Below are positions 21,615 through 33,847 of a DNA stretch of 64,000 nt, piece after piece. Origin of the DNA: Moniliophthora roreri (lineage: Eukaryota; Basidiomycota; Agaricomycetes; Agaricales; Marasmiaceae); contig LATX02000005.1 in NCBI GenBank assembly GCA_001466705.2, positions 97,724-161,723 of the forward strand, read 5' to 3'. Position numbers and translations under genes: made by a program. Each line of letters opens with the position of its first letter. Within the stretch, counting starts at the first letter, position 1. Below the pieces are notes generated by a model. It ran no database searches, was not told where the DNA came from, and saw nothing but the letters and a program-made list of their open reading frames with translations.

Positions 21615-22146
21615 ATTGGGTAGCATAGGGTGCTCTATGAGGAGGGAAAAAGAGAGAGAGTCCTGTAGACCGAATGATAATTACCTTGTGATTGGTCAAA
21701 TGACAAATGTACTCACCAGAATGAATGGAATGATAGGGCCAAATGATAAAGAGGTTGGGGCCTTTATGGAGTATAAATAACCCTGGTGCATGAGCAGCTG
21801 TATATGGTAAGGGGAGAATGATTATTAGCCACCGGGAAGATAATAATGGGAACTGGTGGGAGAGAGAATGGATTATAAATGGTACACACACAGGTGACGG
21901 TGTAGAGAACAATGATGAGGAGGCCACTGGCTGGACAAATGACAATGTGGCATAGGGGTAATGTTTGGTGATGCTATGATAAAGTGTAAGCACAGAATAT
22001 GGGAGACATTGATATGACAGGGATATGCACCACAGCCGTAGAACACTACACTGCATGACAGAGGAAGGAACATGAAAGGAGGAAGTAAGCAGCATCCAAC
22101 CGTGGAAAGTGTCTGTGCATCATAATGCATGACTGCCGAATTCTGG
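21615..22146. other. No recognisable feature
   Basis: Between the N at 21,614 and the second copy of the family-B flank the sequence has a weak AG-rich run (GGGAAAAAGAGAGAGAG) and short unsupported frames on the minus strand. No motif, repeat match or conserved frame was seen. Confidence 0.4.
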
Positions 22147-22783
22147 TAGTATGCCAATTTTATAAACCTTTCAAATTCTACACATATGAGCATTGTTTGG
22201 ACATATTTAAACAGTTGAAATGATAAGAAACATGGAAATAGAAGGACTGATATGAGCCTGAGTAGTTAGTCAAAACCTATATATGCTTGATGGCACAAAA
22301 CTATAAGTTAATTGTGCTTACGGTATGCCCTACATGGGTACCAAGTCACTTATAGACTCTCAATATTGTGCATCGAGCCTCCCAAAACCTGTAGAGACCT
22401 CTATACAGTGTGTTCAAGAGAGACACACTGGTAGTTGAACATATATATGGTATATCAAGGGAATATTTCACTTTTAAACAATCTTCAATTACTCTCAGAG
22501 AGCTCCTTCAAGCTCAGGATGATACCTACGATATACCAAGAGAAAAGATATAATGATATCTAAGTTGGATATATGATAGAGTATTAGCTCAAGTATATGA
22601 TCACTCTGCATTCCGAGAGGGTGATGCAATGATCCCTCCAAAGATAGGAGAAAGCAATAAGATGGAAATCAGATAGGGTTGATAGATGAGAAAAGACACA
22701 TGAGAGATAAGCATGAGTCAGTCCAATAGGACAGACAGAACAAGGAAATACACGATGACTCCTATGGAAGTTGAGAGTATTTC
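22147..22783 (+). repeat. 3' internal region of a family-B element, second copy
   Basis: Direct copy of 20,699–21,256 with scattered transitions. It carries an additional stretch at about 22,680–22,753 (TTGATAGATGAGAAAAGACA) absent from the first copy. It leads into the complete LTR at 22,784. Confidence 0.65.
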
Positions 22784-23847
22784 TGACCATTGAAAAACGG
22801 GATAAGGAACTCCTAGGCAGTAGCAACAGATTCTGAACCTAGATACCCATATACCACATAGAGGGCCTAGCTTGAGTTGTGGTTCCAATATCTGAGATTG
22901 TATTTATTGGTGACCTGCATATCTATATATGGTATGAGATTACTATTGTGACAAGGGACTGAACCCATATATGTTCATTTTGTGATTTTTCCTGTGACCA
23001 GTACGATATATACCTATTATTATAATTTTAATGTAGATATTTGTTTCCAGCAGTATATAAGGACAGCCATTTTGTAGGTGGGAGCAAGAGGAATCTGCCC
23101 CACCACTACACGATATTTGTATGTGGCTATTGTTTGTGTAGAGAAATCACATTCAATCGGATTTTCCTCCTCATGTCAGGCTCTAGGGACTCAGAGTAGA
23201 CCTAGTTGAGATATAAGACTATAAACCAAACTTGATAGTGACAGCAAAGCCAGATATTTGTTCTGTGCTTTAGCAGATAGTCGTTTTCAAGTCAAGAGAA
23301 GACTTTGTATCAGAAAGTTTTGGTGGCTTTCTGGAGGCAGCTAGTATTTTGCTAGTGTCGACACATCTTAGAGAGGGCTCAGGCTACCAGAGTAGAAGTT
23401 TTCCTGCTTAAGTGTGTTCTAAATTGAGTAGACACATCTTAGAGAGGGCTCAGGCTACCAGAGTAGAAGTTTTCTGGCTTAAGTGTGTTACAGATCACAA
23501 CCAAGAGGGTTGTATCCAGTACAAGGAGTACTGTAGTCTTTGATTACTTGGGTTATCACTTTAGGGTAGTCTTACCATTGCCTCAGCACAATTAGCTGTT
23601 GTAATTAGGCTTGATTGAGATAATAGAAACTAGAAAACACACTATAAAAACAAATTATTAAACAAATATATCCTTGTAGTCTCTACATTGATAAACGAAT
23701 ACATGCTTATTCAGTTCACAAACATCAAATAGAGTCTAAGTGTGGTAACTCTGATCACACTGAACCACACTCTGCACATTACCACACACACACATAGACA
23801 ATAGTAGAGCAGGATCTGATCAACAGATCAGCTCTTTGTGTAGCACA
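22784..23847 (+). mobile_element. Family-B LTR, complete copy, 1,064 bp
   Basis: It begins TGACCATTGAAAAACGG and ends CTTTGTGTAGCACA. The TATA motif GTATATAAGGACAGC is near 23,054. A 71-bp unit containing CACATCTTAGAGAGGGCTC is tandemly duplicated at 23,361–23,431 and 23,432–23,490. Near the end is GTGTGGTAACTCTGATCAC, a motif shared with family C. The sequence after it (TTCAAGTGGTATTACCAGC) also flanks the inverted copy at 17,594, so it may be the primer site of a lost element. Nothing is recognisable in 23,848–24,062. Confidence 0.8.
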
Positions 23848-24071
23848 TTCAAGTGGTATTACCAGCATTGCTGGTGTTTCCCACTTATTATTTGCACCCA
23901 GGGTGAATTATTATTTGTTCCAAGGCAGGCTTGCAAAAAAGGACAGGAGCAATTATCATTCATCAAGGCCTTACAACATAGCAGGAATATTATAACGTGT
24001 CAGGGTTGCAAAGCTGGGGAGAATGAATAAAGTACTATATAGTATGCTGGAGATTCGACCCAGGTGGATTT

Positions 24072-24150
24072 GGGAAGGTGGCAGCCAAACTCTCCTTTCT
24101 GTTTGGGAATGACAGCTTGAGTGCTTCGCTATCACTCTGAATGACGTTTC
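24072..24150 (+). repeat. MULE left terminal inverted repeat
   Basis: 79 bp beginning GGGAAGGTGGCAGCC and ending at AATGACGTTTC. The reverse complement of 28,542–28,620 matches it at most positions; the differences are largely transitions. Confidence 0.88.
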
Positions 24151-24511
24151 CCATCACTGTGACATGAATAAATGTTTTTCTGAGATTTCCTACTATCATA
24201 AGCTAAGGGAAATGTATATTATATTGCATTGTATATGATAAGTTATAGAAGAGTGGAATACAAGAAAAAAAAGAAAACATGAGTGAACCTCATAGCTGGC
24301 AACATATATTCATTGAATTCTGCTGCTTCTGTGGTGTTCAGCTATCTTGACAGGCCTTCCTCTGTTCTCTGTACTTGAAAGCCTGCCAGATGTATTGGGA
24401 TGCTGCAAATTTTTATGTAGAGCATCTGAGATGCAACTTGGACATGACTCTGACTGTAGGTGAACACTATGGTGCAGAAACCTACCAAAAACCCAAAGAG
24501 GCAACACAAAA

Positions 24512-25421
24512 GGATTATTCTATTGGACAACCCCCTTCCTGCAAGAAACCCCAGGGTTTCTGGTGACAACTATTCAGCAACCCAGTTTCTGCTCAGTTGA
24601 TTGGCTGGCCCATCAAGCGCCCAAGGCACCCAAGTCCAAATACCTGGAAGAATGACATGTGTTGTGTGAATATTGGGTAGACAGGACATGTTACTGTAAG
24701 GGCTTATTCACAGTTTGAGAGCTGGCAAAGCATGTTGAAGGGTGATGGTATGCAAGATCTTAAAAATGATTTAAGTGTAGAGTGGTAGGCACATAGACTG
24801 TGCAATATGTAGACACTCTTTCAATATTATTAATGCTTGACTACACCACTCTACACATGCCTATAGTGTCTTTGACAAAATAAGGAATCAAAGATATTCA
24901 TATTGCTGAGCTAGTGAGGATATTCTGCAAGGTTTCATGCTTATACAATTTGCCTCCTACTATATGTCAAAATACAAGTTCCAGATGAATGTAGAACTGA
25001 GAAGCAAAAACATACTAGCTGCACCTACTAGTTCATCCACATGGACCTCAATGTGACTTCACTTTATCTGCCAAATGACTTTGAATATCTAGAGACTTGG
25101 TGCTTTTAGAGTTGACATAGATATAGTTGCAAAGCTGACATAGAAAACTTCTCATCTGGATTTCTCCAGCTCTCTGATGTTGCAACACATCAATATGTCA
25201 TTCAAATAGCTCCTGTAGATACAATATTTTAAGAAGACCAAACTAGCTGTTACAGGGAAAATCATAGAGGACAGTTATAGGATGAGTAGTTGATGTGGTC
25301 AAAATTAGGTGCTTGCCAGCCCTCTGGCTGAATGCAGAAACCCTCTTAGCGGCATTTTGTATGGGTTCCCCAGAAACCCTAGGGTTTCTCACAGAAAGGG
25401 GGTTTTCCAATAGAATAATCC
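24512..25421. mobile_element. Nested MULE-type MITE, 910 bp, inside the MULE
   Basis: Inverted 52-bp ends start GGATTATTCTATTGGA (24,512–24,563) and finish TCCAATAGAATAATCC (25,370–25,421), with 5 or 6 mismatches. The flanks are AACACAAAA (24,503–24,511) and AACATAAAA (25,422–25,430), a 9-bp duplication with one change. No coding region is supported inside. The 9-bp duplication points to a Mutator-type transposase, but the ends are unrelated to those of the surrounding MULE. Confidence 0.75.
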
Positions 25422-25441
25422 AACATAAAAAACACACCTCT

Positions 25442-28350
25442 ATGTCATCTGGTGGATCAGGTACCTCCTCCAAGTCTTCTGGAGCACGAAAACATGAACC
25501 TGGCATCTGTTTTGCACATGTCTCTGCAACTGAAGCCTCTGAAGGACTTGCTACAAAGAAAAACAGACAAAAAGTGGAGTTACTGGCTCGTCAGCAGGCA
25601 TCTTCTGTATATCTTGGGTGTCTTACCTTGACTCTAGACCAGCACATCCAAATTGATGCACTTTACACATCTCATGCTATAGAAACATATGAATTCAAAG
25701 TGTCAGAGCCAGATGAAAAGCAATTGCAAGAAGATGCCAGAGCTTTGATGGTGACACATGGCTTGACATGTGAAGCACTCAATGAGATAGGAAACAGATG
25801 GAGTATCAAATGGTCAAAGGAATCTGGAGAGTCAATAAAAATTTTGCTGCAATGGTCAAATTTTTATATTGGACATATTATGAACACTTACTGGCTTGGC
25901 AGGATTTACAGTGATTGTGGATATGACCATATCAGTGTGGGCTTATGAAAATGGAATAACCCTCTTCCTTATACTGGCCAGGTGTCTTGCACATGCAGAG
26001 CTCATGTATACCACTGACATGTGGAAAATCTATTGAATCTGCAGTCATTTTGTACACAATACTGAATGCAAGGAAGCAGTGCCTACCTATATTCCTAAAG
26101 ATCCCATTCATCCTTCTGTCTATTGGCTTGCCCTTTCCCAGCTTTCTAAAGGGGTTCCACTCTTGCAGGTGCACAAAACCAATCAAATAATGTATGATGC
26201 AAAGCAGTATGCAGGGATGGATGCTTCTGAGAGCGAATGGCATTATCAGTACCTACTGATGAAAGGGGACACCAGATCACTTTACTGCCAGTTCCATTGC
26301 CTTCAAGAGATACACACTAAGAAGGGCTCAAGTATTAATATACATAAGTGGCTCACTCCCAGGAACCTCAAGTACAATCCTATGCTTGCAGATGCAGTAT
26401 TCCACTATGTGCCATGTGCAAATAAGGATGAACAGGTTGAGGTGTGTGTGGCAATGAAGGAGATGATGGAAGAGTCATGGAAATATGCATCAAGTTGGCA
26501 GGTTCTCATGGATGGCACATTTGGAATCTGCAAACTACAAGCTTTTGCTGTTCATTTTGATGTCAGTTGATGAAGAGAATCATAGTGTACCTTTAGCCTT
26601 TCTCTTCTTCTCTCCTCCCCCCAATAACAAGCAAACTTCCTCTGGATATGACTTCCAGATCCTTGTCAGGTTGTTGGAGAAGTGGAAGAGCAGCCTTGAG
26701 AAGTTTCATGGTGATAGATCTGTGTTTCATTGCAGAGTTGGAATGACCAACACTGATCTCAAGAAATGGATTGCATTATCCACAGTTTTCCCTGACATCA
26801 TTCTTATTATATGTCATGTTCATCTTAGGTGCTTGTGGCGGAACAAACAGAATACATGTCTTTTAACAAAAGAGGGATGTGCTAGCATTATTTCTTGAAG
26901 GTTACAGAACCTTAAGGAAAATTTGGTCAAAACATACTCATACAATGAGGCACTGAAGCTGGTTTGGGATGAGATTCAGGTCATAAAAGCAGACTTATCA
27001 GCTGATGACTCTGTCTATTCTAGTGTCATGGAGTTCCTTAGTGACTACCTTTTGGACTATTGGCTATCTAAAGAGAAATCAGATGACATTTGGAGTAGCT
27101 GGTCAGATTCTGGGCTCTTTGCTGCTGCCAAAGCCCTTAGATCCCCTGTCAAGAAGATTCTTCCTACAACAAACCATTTGGAATCATTCAACTGTGTATT
27201 AAAACACAAACATCTACCACAGGCACAGCATGGCAGTCATTGGCTCTGTTTTGATGTACTTATCATGTTTGTTATCACTGATATGATACCTTCAATCTTC
27301 CAGGAACACTGACTATTAGCACAGGAGCGTAACTGAGCCAAAGCATGCATCCTATCCCTTCCAAATGGAGAGCAGCTTTGGAGGCAGTGAGAGGCATGTC
27401 TATCAACATGTGGAACTACTCTTCCACCTCCTCCAGTTGTGTACTGGACTCAGGATGCTGCCTGTGATGCAGCAGTGTCTGAAATCATAGCAAACTGATG
27501 CATTGGATATCCTGAGGTTCACACAGATGGTGGTGGAATTACTCTGTGCTGTTTTTCATCTCTCACATCAGTGAATGACCTCAGACCCATCCAATATCAT
27601 GTCAGCCTTGCATTTTTGAGTCTAGCATCCTTCTCCTGCTCTGACTTTTCTCAACAAGGAGGAGCATGTAAAGATCTGTGTGCTGGTCTAATGTATCTGC
27701 AGGACCTCCACAATGTGGGAGAATCAATCCCTCAAATTCCCATTCCCACCTCAGAACAGAACACCTGACATTTACTTGCTCTTCGCACTATCACCCTTCT
27801 GAGTCATCTATTACCACCAACTGCTTCTCTGCCTCCAGAGCCAGAAAACTTACCTATAGCACAAGCAATTCAGTGACTCAATAGCCTTCTTGAGGAAGAT
27901 TCAGAGCTGCTAGAGCCAGTATTGGAGGATGAGAGAGAGGGATCCTCTGCCAGCCTGGAGGTGCATAATTATTATTTCTTATGTTTTGTTTTCTCTGACA
28001 TACCTGTTTACTAGGATATGACAGCTTTGGCACCCCAAAAGGACTCAGTTATATCAACCTCTCCCAATTCATTGCCATCTTCCAGTTCCAGTCCATCCTA
28101 TACAGAGTCCAAGGCTCGGAAGGGAGTCTTACAGCAAGGCCATGCTTGTTTTTTGCATGAGATTCAGTCACTCAGCCCCAGACTGAGTGATATGTCTTGT
28201 CTTACTGCCGACATATTTCTGACAAAAGAGGATTTCACAGCAGCTGATAATTTTCAGAGTCAATACATGGCCTGCTCTGCATTCTGGACCACAAAATATC
28301 TGGAATTCAACCCACATCCAACATATTGTTTCCCTCAACATGATCTGTGA
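25442..28350 (+). pseudogene. MULE transposase with SWIM-like zinc finger, decayed
   Basis: The likely start is ATG 25,442 (MSSGGSGTSSKSSG), just inside the nested MITE. Segments in order: a region with VHKTNQIMYDAKQY; the first catalytic Asp in LMDGTFGICK near 26,508; a frameshift near 26,530; VDEENHSVPLAFLFFSP; a second Asp in GMTNTDLKKWIAL; PDIILIICHVHLRCLWRN; a TGA at 26,896; and the putative Glu in TTNHLESFNCVLKHKHL near 27,180. A SWIM finger reads CSDFSQQGGACKDLCAGL near 27,640; its first Cys and final His are lost. A 54-nt intron (27,961–28,014, GT…AG) joins in phase to a C-terminal exon ending at 28,350. Several stops make it non-functional. Confidence 0.8.
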
Positions 28351-28541
28351 CGCTGCCACCATGTGGTGAAAAACAGAATAATAATGTGGCAAATTTGATT
28401 CTGCTCTCTCCATTGCCTAAGAAGAAACAAAAGAGAAAAGATTTGTACAGCATACATTAGATAGTGTATTGGTAGTTTTATTTCATGAAAATCCTATGTT
28501 ATTTGGTACTATTGACATAGGTAGTACATTATAGCCAGGGA

Positions 28542-28620
28542 GAAACATTATTCAGAGTGACAGCAAAGCACTTGAGTTGTCATTCCCAAACAGGAAGGAG
28601 GGTTTGGCTGCCACCTTTCC
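28542..28620 (-). repeat. MULE right terminal inverted repeat
   Basis: 79 bp whose reverse complement begins GGAAAGGTGGCAGCCAAACC, pairing with 24,072–24,150. Between the transposase stop and this repeat (28,354–28,541) nothing is recognised. Confidence 0.88.
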
Positions 28621-28629
28621 AGTGGATTC

Positions 28630-31040
28630 TGGTGGAAGATTTGCTTGTGGATAAGCAGCTCCAGAGGAGTATTGGATAATCTATAAAATGGATCTAATGT
28701 ATAGAGGCATGTTATAGGTGTTATGCTATGAATGGTAGTTTTTGTCCACTGTCTGCACAAGACACCTATGGTTCCCAGGTAAGCTAGCAAATTAGATGGC
28801 GTGAAGCATTTGGATGTGTCATCTAAGGTGCATCATTTGCTAAGCAACCCCCTGTAAGTACGCTGATAGAAATCAAAAACTTTGCTCTCTCCCTCTCAAA
28901 ATCTTCAAGTCCTAGTGGTGAGTCTGTCCATGTTCCAATTTCCTTTTCAAGCAAAAATTTAAATCACAATCATGCCATTCTTTTTTCAGTGATCTTTCAT
29001 CATCATCTCTCTTAAGGTTGACTCCCTCAATGTTGATGGACCAAATCATAGAGAGTGTGAAGAACAAGGATTAGGTGTGTCCCAAATTTTCTGTTTGATT
29101 GCCTTTTTCACTCATTCTGCCTCATAGTATTGATGACACCAGGTCTCTCACATGCGAGCTTATTCAACTCGTCATTGATGCCCTCTGAGTCAACAAGGAC
29201 AAGTACTATACCAGCCAATCCCTCTTCCATAACACAAATCTGTATACTATCCGGCTTTGAATACACTCAATTTTCCTCTATTCCATTTGCATCAAAATAT
29301 CTACATAATTTAAGTACAGAAGGTCACAGTACTTAAGAAGACATAGCACTGTGATAAGCAGGCATAGGCTTGGGGTGGGTGTTTGATGCTGCATCATTAT
29401 GCCCTTCAGTGTTCTTATCTCCACTACCACAACCCCTCTTACTCACACCAGCCTTTCCCTGCTTTGTATTTTTTGCTAGCAGGTCAAGCAAGGGATTCAA
29501 GAGAGCAGAGGGAAGTCAGAATTGCTGTAGTCATCTACCAGCTGTACTATCACTGCTAGGACCTGAATTAGGATCAGAAGAACCAATGGAAACATGACCA
29601 GGTGGTGTAGCATTGAGAATCCAAGGATCTATCATGCTTATATCAGGGAATGGGCTTGGCATATGTGGCGGCTGTAGTTGATCAAGAGGTTGTGCTGCAG
29701 GAGGTTCAGGAGGTGGGGTAGGTGTGTGTGCAGGAGGCTCTGGAGATGGATGGGATGGTGGAGGTGTCAGAGTCTCTGTGTTATCCAGCTGTTACAAGTT
29801 TGGATTTATCCAGATTTGTTCTTTATCCTGCTAGGCCCTATTTTTTGGCAAAACAGAAATATTTCTATAGCAACCACTTTCAAATATGCATATCCTTGTG
29901 TGCCCACAATAATATGTGCGATTAGGTGGAGGTGAATGTTGCTGATATGTAGCAACCTGTCAATATTAATATAATATAATAAATCAAAAAAGATTTTCCA
30001 TTTGTTAGTTGTATCTGTTATACAGCACTGCACATGTATTGATTCTTTTTTGCCTGTATCTGTAACTCCATCTTTTCCCAAAGTTCACTACAAGGTATGT
30101 TGTTGTGCATTGTCATACTCTTCATGTACTCATGTGTCTCTAAGCTACTTCAAGCTCTGTGATCTGCATAACAGATGAACAGCCTCTACTCATCACCTTT
30201 GATGTTAATAAGGTGAGGATCCACAAGAACAATCATCTAGCCTTTTGACAGCCACTTCCTCATCACCTTCATGGACACAGAGAGTTGAAGTCCTCTGTTG
30301 CATTCAACAGCACCATATACCAGGCTTTCTGGTGTTTGAATCTGTAGTAAGGACTTGATGATAAGTCAATCATCAACTCTCCAGAAGCTGAGCAGCATGT
30401 GGCAAAGCTTCCTCATTCCTGTTAAGTTGATGTTTACAACTGTCTTCTGATTGTATTGGCTACATGTGATGGCAAGCTTGAGCTGTTCAATGACAGGAAA
30501 CAAGATGGGTGTGTCTGCTTGTCATGGAAAGTACACCATCTTGGTGGGTATCTTGGCAGATTTCATAGAGGCAAATATAGTGTTGCACACAAAGTTTGTG
30601 ACAGGTATTACTGGGATTGCATCAGTAAGTAGAGATGCCAACAGCTTAGCTTGAGCCATGGCTCAAGCCAGAATCAAGCTGAGCCAGATAAAGCTGCTTG
30701 GGTAAACAGCTCAAGCCGAGCCATCCAGTCAAGCAGCTCTTGAGCTGCTTTGAGCTGCTAAGCCACCAGCTGGGTAGTATATTTTTCTTTCACAGAATTG
30801 AAATAAGAGATCAAGAGTAACTTACCTTAGTAGTAAATAATAGAAACATATAGAGAAAGGTGTATACAAGGTGTATTAAGAAATATGCATTGGGTAAGTA
30901 TAGAGTGTCTGTGAAGTGATTTACAGTAGAATGCAGTGCAAGTCAGCAAGATATATGAACAGGAAGTGAGCAAATCTATATGAAATTAGGATTAGTGTGG
31001 CCACTAGTGAGATTTGAGGTGCTAATATATGTACACAGGG
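28630..31040. other. Mostly unassigned DNA with a Pro-rich antisense frame and an AGCT-rich cluster
   Basis: Short frames are scattered on both strands. On the minus strand a Pro-rich stretch is readable around 29,610–29,770 (TPPPSHPSPEPPAHTPTPPP). It could be a disordered exon of a protein related to the minus-strand gene X further right, but no splice-consistent model was found. On the plus strand 29,130–29,270 reads SLTCELIQLVIDAL-like text with a stop. At 30,636–30,770 there are many overlapping GCTCAAGC, GAGCTGCT and AAGCCA motifs that can fold into imperfect hairpins. No repeat match within the window was seen for the rest. Confidence 0.35.
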
Positions 31041-33459
31041 CTAATGTGCCAGAGTGTGATTGTTATCTAATTGATGAGTGATGATTGGTGGTTGGCCAAA
31101 TGTCTCATAGAATGATTGACAGTAGAATAGAGCAACTGTTTGCTCCATCTCCAACAGTTCACTATCAGAGTACTTATTGACAGTAGACTTAAGGGAGTGC
31201 AAAACTGGAAAATTGTTTGCTTTTGGCCAGTGCTTCACAATATCCCACATCCTGAGAAAGTACCCTGCACACTGTTGAAGTTCAGCTGCTGCAAGACCAT
31301 TCTTTGACTGGGACCATGTTATTTGCATAGGGTTCCAGATACCAGTTGATCCTGGGAAACAGGCTTACACAGAAATCTCAAACATTGTGATGTCATTCAC
31401 ACTGATATTGTGTTGGACAGTGCTGTGTCCAAGTTTACTGTTGAGAGCATGGAACTCAAACTGAAAGTTGAGCTTGTACAACTCACAAGTGATTTCTTTC
31501 ATGACTGCAGACTCTGATAGGTGACCAATAGGAACAGAAGCCCCCTGCCACATGAAACAGTGTTCTTCCACAGCCTTTCCTTCTATATCTACATCCATTA
31601 TCTTGAGAGACTCAGCCAGCAAACCATAAACCTCCTTTCTCTGTTGAGCTTGAACCATTCCCAATCCAGAAGTCTTGTTATGTAGTGCCAAGAGTGTATG
31701 CCATTGCTTTGGTGACCATGCACCATATGTGGCAGGAGGAGCATCCAGTAGAATGAATGGGAGCTGGTGTTGAAATATGAGAATTGAGCAGTATTGCAGC
31801 CATGTCTTCAGGTACTGCAACATTCAATCTGTTGATGTTGAACTGGTGTACAGAATAAGACCCAGTTCTGGGAAAGCATATCTACCATTTGGAATGTTCT
31901 CTTTGGGCAGTTGCCTTGACTGATTGATATCACCCAATGCACAAACCCAGACTGTTACAAAATGTTTCATTTCCCTTCTTCTTTCCTCTGATAACAGCTT
32001 TGACATTCAAGCGCTCTACAGCGCTAGTTTATCGTTTCTTTACATATGCTTCTTTTTAACATCTGGACACATCCACATTCCCAGTTCCCTTTTTTGTCTA
32101 TTTCATCTTGTACCTTATGGGTGACATCACTATGACTTCACCTTTTCCTATCTCCTTCCATCATATTCTAATGACATCGCTTATGATGTCGTGTTCCTTA
32201 TTTATAACTTCATTGACATTCCATCATGTTCTATTGCTTTCTAACTGTTTACTAAACAACAATGTTGATTCAATAGCTTGTATCCAAACTAGTAGCTACA
32301 ATCGTTGTATAAGTAGATAGTTTCCGGGTCTAAGCTACCTCAGCTTGACCTAGTTAATTCACTCTATCTTGCTCAACATCGAACAAACTCTTAGACATTA
32401 AACAGAGGGTATTACTCGCTGTTTGTTGTCAAACTCGAACTTAATCTTCAGACTTAACGCTATTATGTCATAGTAGTGTTGAGTTAGTTGTCGTTGCTGT
32501 GCAAGTAATGTAACAGACTTCAGGTGTATCAGGTGAGTATGGACCACATATCTCAGAGAACTTGTTTCGTTTGACCTTTGCAGTCAAGTTAGGCCTTTTA
32601 TCTGGATTACATTTAGTAAGCTGTGGCATAGAGATGAGAGATTAGAACTCACAAGGACTTTGGCTGCTTCTCTTCAGCTTTTGATTCTGAGGATGGGAAG
32701 TAGCTTTCATGCTCAAAGACAGAGTAGTGGAAGATGATGGTTTGGGTTCTAGTGCAACAGTGAATGGATCCATGAAGGACACAAGTGAGTGGCTATAATT
32801 CTCTATAGCAAATGCCTTTGCTTTATTGTTACCAGCACCAGAAAAGATCACATTGCATGGGTGTGATGTGAATGGTTGCAATTGAATGTGTAAGATGGTA
32901 GAAGTCAATGCAATTACCTCTTAGTTGATATGTGTGGAACAGTAATATTCCACCAGCCTGGTGAACCAAAAAGGGAGATCAGCCAAATAGAACATTTCAC
33001 AGTGAGTGGAGTCAGACAGAAAGGTGCCCATCACATTGCAGTTAGCCATTCCAGGCTTCAGAGGCATGGTTCTTGACACTATAACAGGCTGGTAGATCTC
33101 AACCCAGTCAAGGGCTGCATTAAGCTTGAGGTACCAACACTGGAAATATAAGAGAGTGTGAGAGGAGTAAGTTGCTGCAGAGTCTGTTCCAAATGTAGGC
33201 TTAATGCTGCAATGAAGCTATTGACTTCTTTTTCTTTTGTGTGCTGCATCGACATATATGATGCCACTTACTGCTGAAGAGCTTTGTAATCTTGCTGAAA
33301 TGGTTCCAGGTATGTAGCATGCCACATTCCCATGCCTTTTATGCCACCACCTTCTTTGTCTCTGCAAAATGCAGTTACCAGAAGAGTACTCCACTATTTG
33401 CTGGCAGGATCATCAGCAGAAGGTTGGCATCAGAGAGCAGCCCAATGACAGTGATCAGG
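31041..33459 (-). pseudogene. Gene X, 3' part: unidentified multi-exon protein gene
   Basis: Read leftward from 33,459: a segment with NLLLMILPANSGVL and GMGMWHATYLEPFQQ; a segment with MQHTKEKEVNSFIAALSLHL; an acceptor TTTCCAG; an exon with CWYLKLNAALDWVEIYQPVI and FYLADLPFWFTRLVEYYC; then FSEICGPYSPDTPEV up to the solo LTR. After the LTR come KLLSEERRREMKHFVTVWV, LLDAPPATYGAWSPKQWHTL, ITCELYKLNFQFEFHALNSK and a terminal exon with VALFYCQSFYETFGQPPII, ending at 31,041. It resembles an uncharacterised protein family I associate with repeated genes in mushroom genomes; I cannot assign a function. Stops such as the one in SSTSTD* show decay. Confidence 0.5.
32001..32515 (+). mobile_element. Solo LTR inside gene X, about 515 bp
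   Basis: The right end CAAGTAATGTAACA is typical of the TGTTAC…TAACA family, and CTCAGCTTGACCTAG follows a GTATAAG box near 32,310. The left end is less certain; TGACATTCAAGCG at 32,001 is the best fit. The flanks AGCTT and GACTT match only partly. Gene X reads up to both edges, which supports the limits. Confidence 0.7.
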
Positions 33460-33464
33460 AATGA

Positions 33465-33847
33465 TGTTATGCGGGTCCTTCGCTGTCAACACTAAGTTCA
33501 AGTTTGAAGTTTGATATTGGTTTCTAAAGTCAATTGCTTGGACTAAATTGACTTAGAATAGAAGATCAAGGAGCGAAGAACAAGGTTTTGATAAACTTTA
33601 ACCAGGTCAAGCTAGAGAAGCTTGTCTACTGGTCAATGTATTTATACATGGACTTCTAACTATGACTAATACTCAGAACTATATATTTAGCTACTATGAG
33701 TAATCAAAGTGAGTCCTGACTAAGGAGAAGAATGGAATAGAAGGATTTGTAAAGAAAAAGAACTTATAGGCTAAGCAAGAAAACGAGAAATGGAATAAAA
33801 GTACATTAGACGCCCAATAAGTCCTCGGAGTCCTTGTGATTGTAACA
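33465..33847 (-). repeat. 3' LTR of element 5 (383 bp)
   Basis: On the plus strand it begins TGTTATGCGGGTCCTTCGCT and ends CCTTGTGATTGTAACA. It is nearly identical to 40,062–40,444. Confidence 0.95.

Larger units (their letters stand above)
24072..28620 (+). mobile_element. Mutator-like DNA transposon (MULE), 4.5 kb
   Basis: Terminal inverted repeats of 79 bp lie at 24,072–24,150 and 28,542–28,620. Both contain AAGGTGGCAGCCAAAC and TGTTTGGGAATGACA read inward. The flanking 9-bp sequences GGTGGATTT (24,063–24,071) and AGTGGATTC (28,621–28,629) match at 7 of 9 bases, consistent with an old 9-bp MULE target duplication. The interior carries a transposase pseudogene on the plus strand and a nested 910-bp element. 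Nothing recognisable lies in 24,151–24,511. Confidence 0.88.

Noticed and set aside
23760..23790. A CA-rich run (ACACACACACA) as a functional repeat
   Set aside because: It is a short microsatellite within a family-B LTR and has no other support.
23848..23870. TTCAAGTGGTATTACCAGC as a tRNA-Met primer site
   Set aside because: It only partly resembles TGGTATCAGAGC and no coding internal region follows, so it was mentioned but not annotated as a primer site.
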